NCBI GenBank assembly: GCA_958413095.1
Contig: CATYUF010000001.1
Coordinates: 1-64,000, forward strand
Direction: 5' to 3'
Source of the DNA: an uncultured Clostridium sp.
Lineage (GTDB): Bacteria > Bacillota > Clostridia > TANB77 > CAG-508
Length of the DNA: 64,000 nucleotides
The notes under the pieces were generated by a model. The model saw only the letters and a program-made list of their open reading frames with translations. It did not search any database and was not told the origin of the DNA. How positions within the stretch are numbered: the stretch's first letter is position 1; every line of letters begins with the position of its first letter. This document shows positions 63,795-64,000 of this stretch, in pieces. The position numbers were made by a program, and so were the translations under genes.

Positions 63795-64000
63795 ATGGAT
63801 AAAAAGAAGAAAATAATTATCGCTGTAAGTGCAGTTGTAATTATAGCTATAATATGTGTCGTAGCATTTTTTATAATAAAAGATAATGGAAAAAATGAAG
63901 AAACAGCTGGTAACAATTCAAAACTAAGTCAAGTCTATGAAAAAATGAACGAAAAATCAGTATATACATTTACAGCAACTTTAAATGACAAAAACTCTAA
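63795..64000 (+). CDS. Membrane-anchored protein, 5' part only
   Basis: The window ends inside this gene. It starts MDKKKKIIIAVSAVVIIAIICVVAFFIIKDN, a basic start then a single membrane helix (about 7-28), followed by a polar stretch (GKNEETAGNNSKLSQVYEKMNEKSVYTFTATLNDKN). AAAAGGAGAAG ribosome site. The exported domain cannot be identified from the visible part. Confidence 0.7.
   Translation, partial: MDKKKKIIIAVSAVVIIAIICVVAFFIIKDNGKNEETAGNNSKLSQVYEKMNEKSVYTFTATLNDKNS

Overview
The window is a very AT-rich stretch of a chromosome from a spore-forming anaerobic Clostridia-type Firmicute. The evidence is whiA, spoIIM, spoIVA, the MurT/GatD lipid II amidation pair, a Firmicute-type 6S RNA, strong AGGAGG ribosome sites, purine-rich coding strands with A-ended codons, a flavodiiron protein and several radical-SAM enzymes. 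The mixture of housekeeping genes and the high density of small repeats suggest an uncultured gut-type Clostridia genome. That placement is inference; no marker here fixes the genus.

Layout. 0-5.4 kb: a zinc-ribbon protein, a 6S RNA, prmC-whiA-hemW, then infC-rpmI-rplT behind an attenuator leader, with infC apparently starting at ATA. 5.4-14.3 kb: an S66 carboxypeptidase with a charged insert, a flavoprotein, murI, a Dps pair, tsaE and a tsaB-rimI fusion, a degenerate HD protein and an EndoQ-like PHP nuclease. 14.4-24.6 kb: spoIIM behind a hairpin that covers its ribosome site, xerD, a long palindromic element, an esterase/acyltransferase/membrane-protein unit, a heterodimeric ABC exporter and a flavodiiron protein. 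24.6-27.8 kb: rlmN, a small secreted-toxin-like cysteine-peptidase candidate and two XRE regulators.

27.8-34.6 kb is the most unusual coding region. Eight tightly packed genes encode a HAD phosphatase, three radical-SAM proteins, a short-chain dehydrogenase, a nucleosidase-like protein, a PfkB kinase and a histidine phosphatase. No peptide precursor is visible, so a sugar- or nucleoside-derived small molecule pathway is more likely than a RiPP. I cannot name it.

34.8-48.3 kb: spoIVA, a UDP-sugar pyrophosphorylase with a left-handed beta-helix partner, ligA, a Nudix protein, an HD gene and metK that both carry single-base frameshifts, a second HD protein, murT, gatD and a nucleotidase-like HAD protein. 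48.4-64 kb: an MgtA-type ATPase, a DUF4116 protein, an FUSC exporter, a RhuM-Fic fusion, a large repeat-rich surface protein, two YjdF-like membrane proteins, pfkA, a FIST sensor, an aldehyde dehydrogenase and the start of a membrane-anchored protein.

The intergenic DNA carries several repeat families. (1) Two 200-230 nt near-perfect palindromes at 16.3 and 60.5 kb have unrelated stem sequences but share internal-loop motifs, as expected of a structured RNA with covarying helices. (2) A 162-bp element at 54.36 kb has 17-bp terminal inverted repeats and a perfect 9-bp target duplication. (3) A roughly 110-nt foldable repeat occurs four times. (4) A 29-nt GTCGGAGAC palindrome sits mostly at gene ends. 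(5) A leader of about 55 nt is shared by rlmN and gatD.
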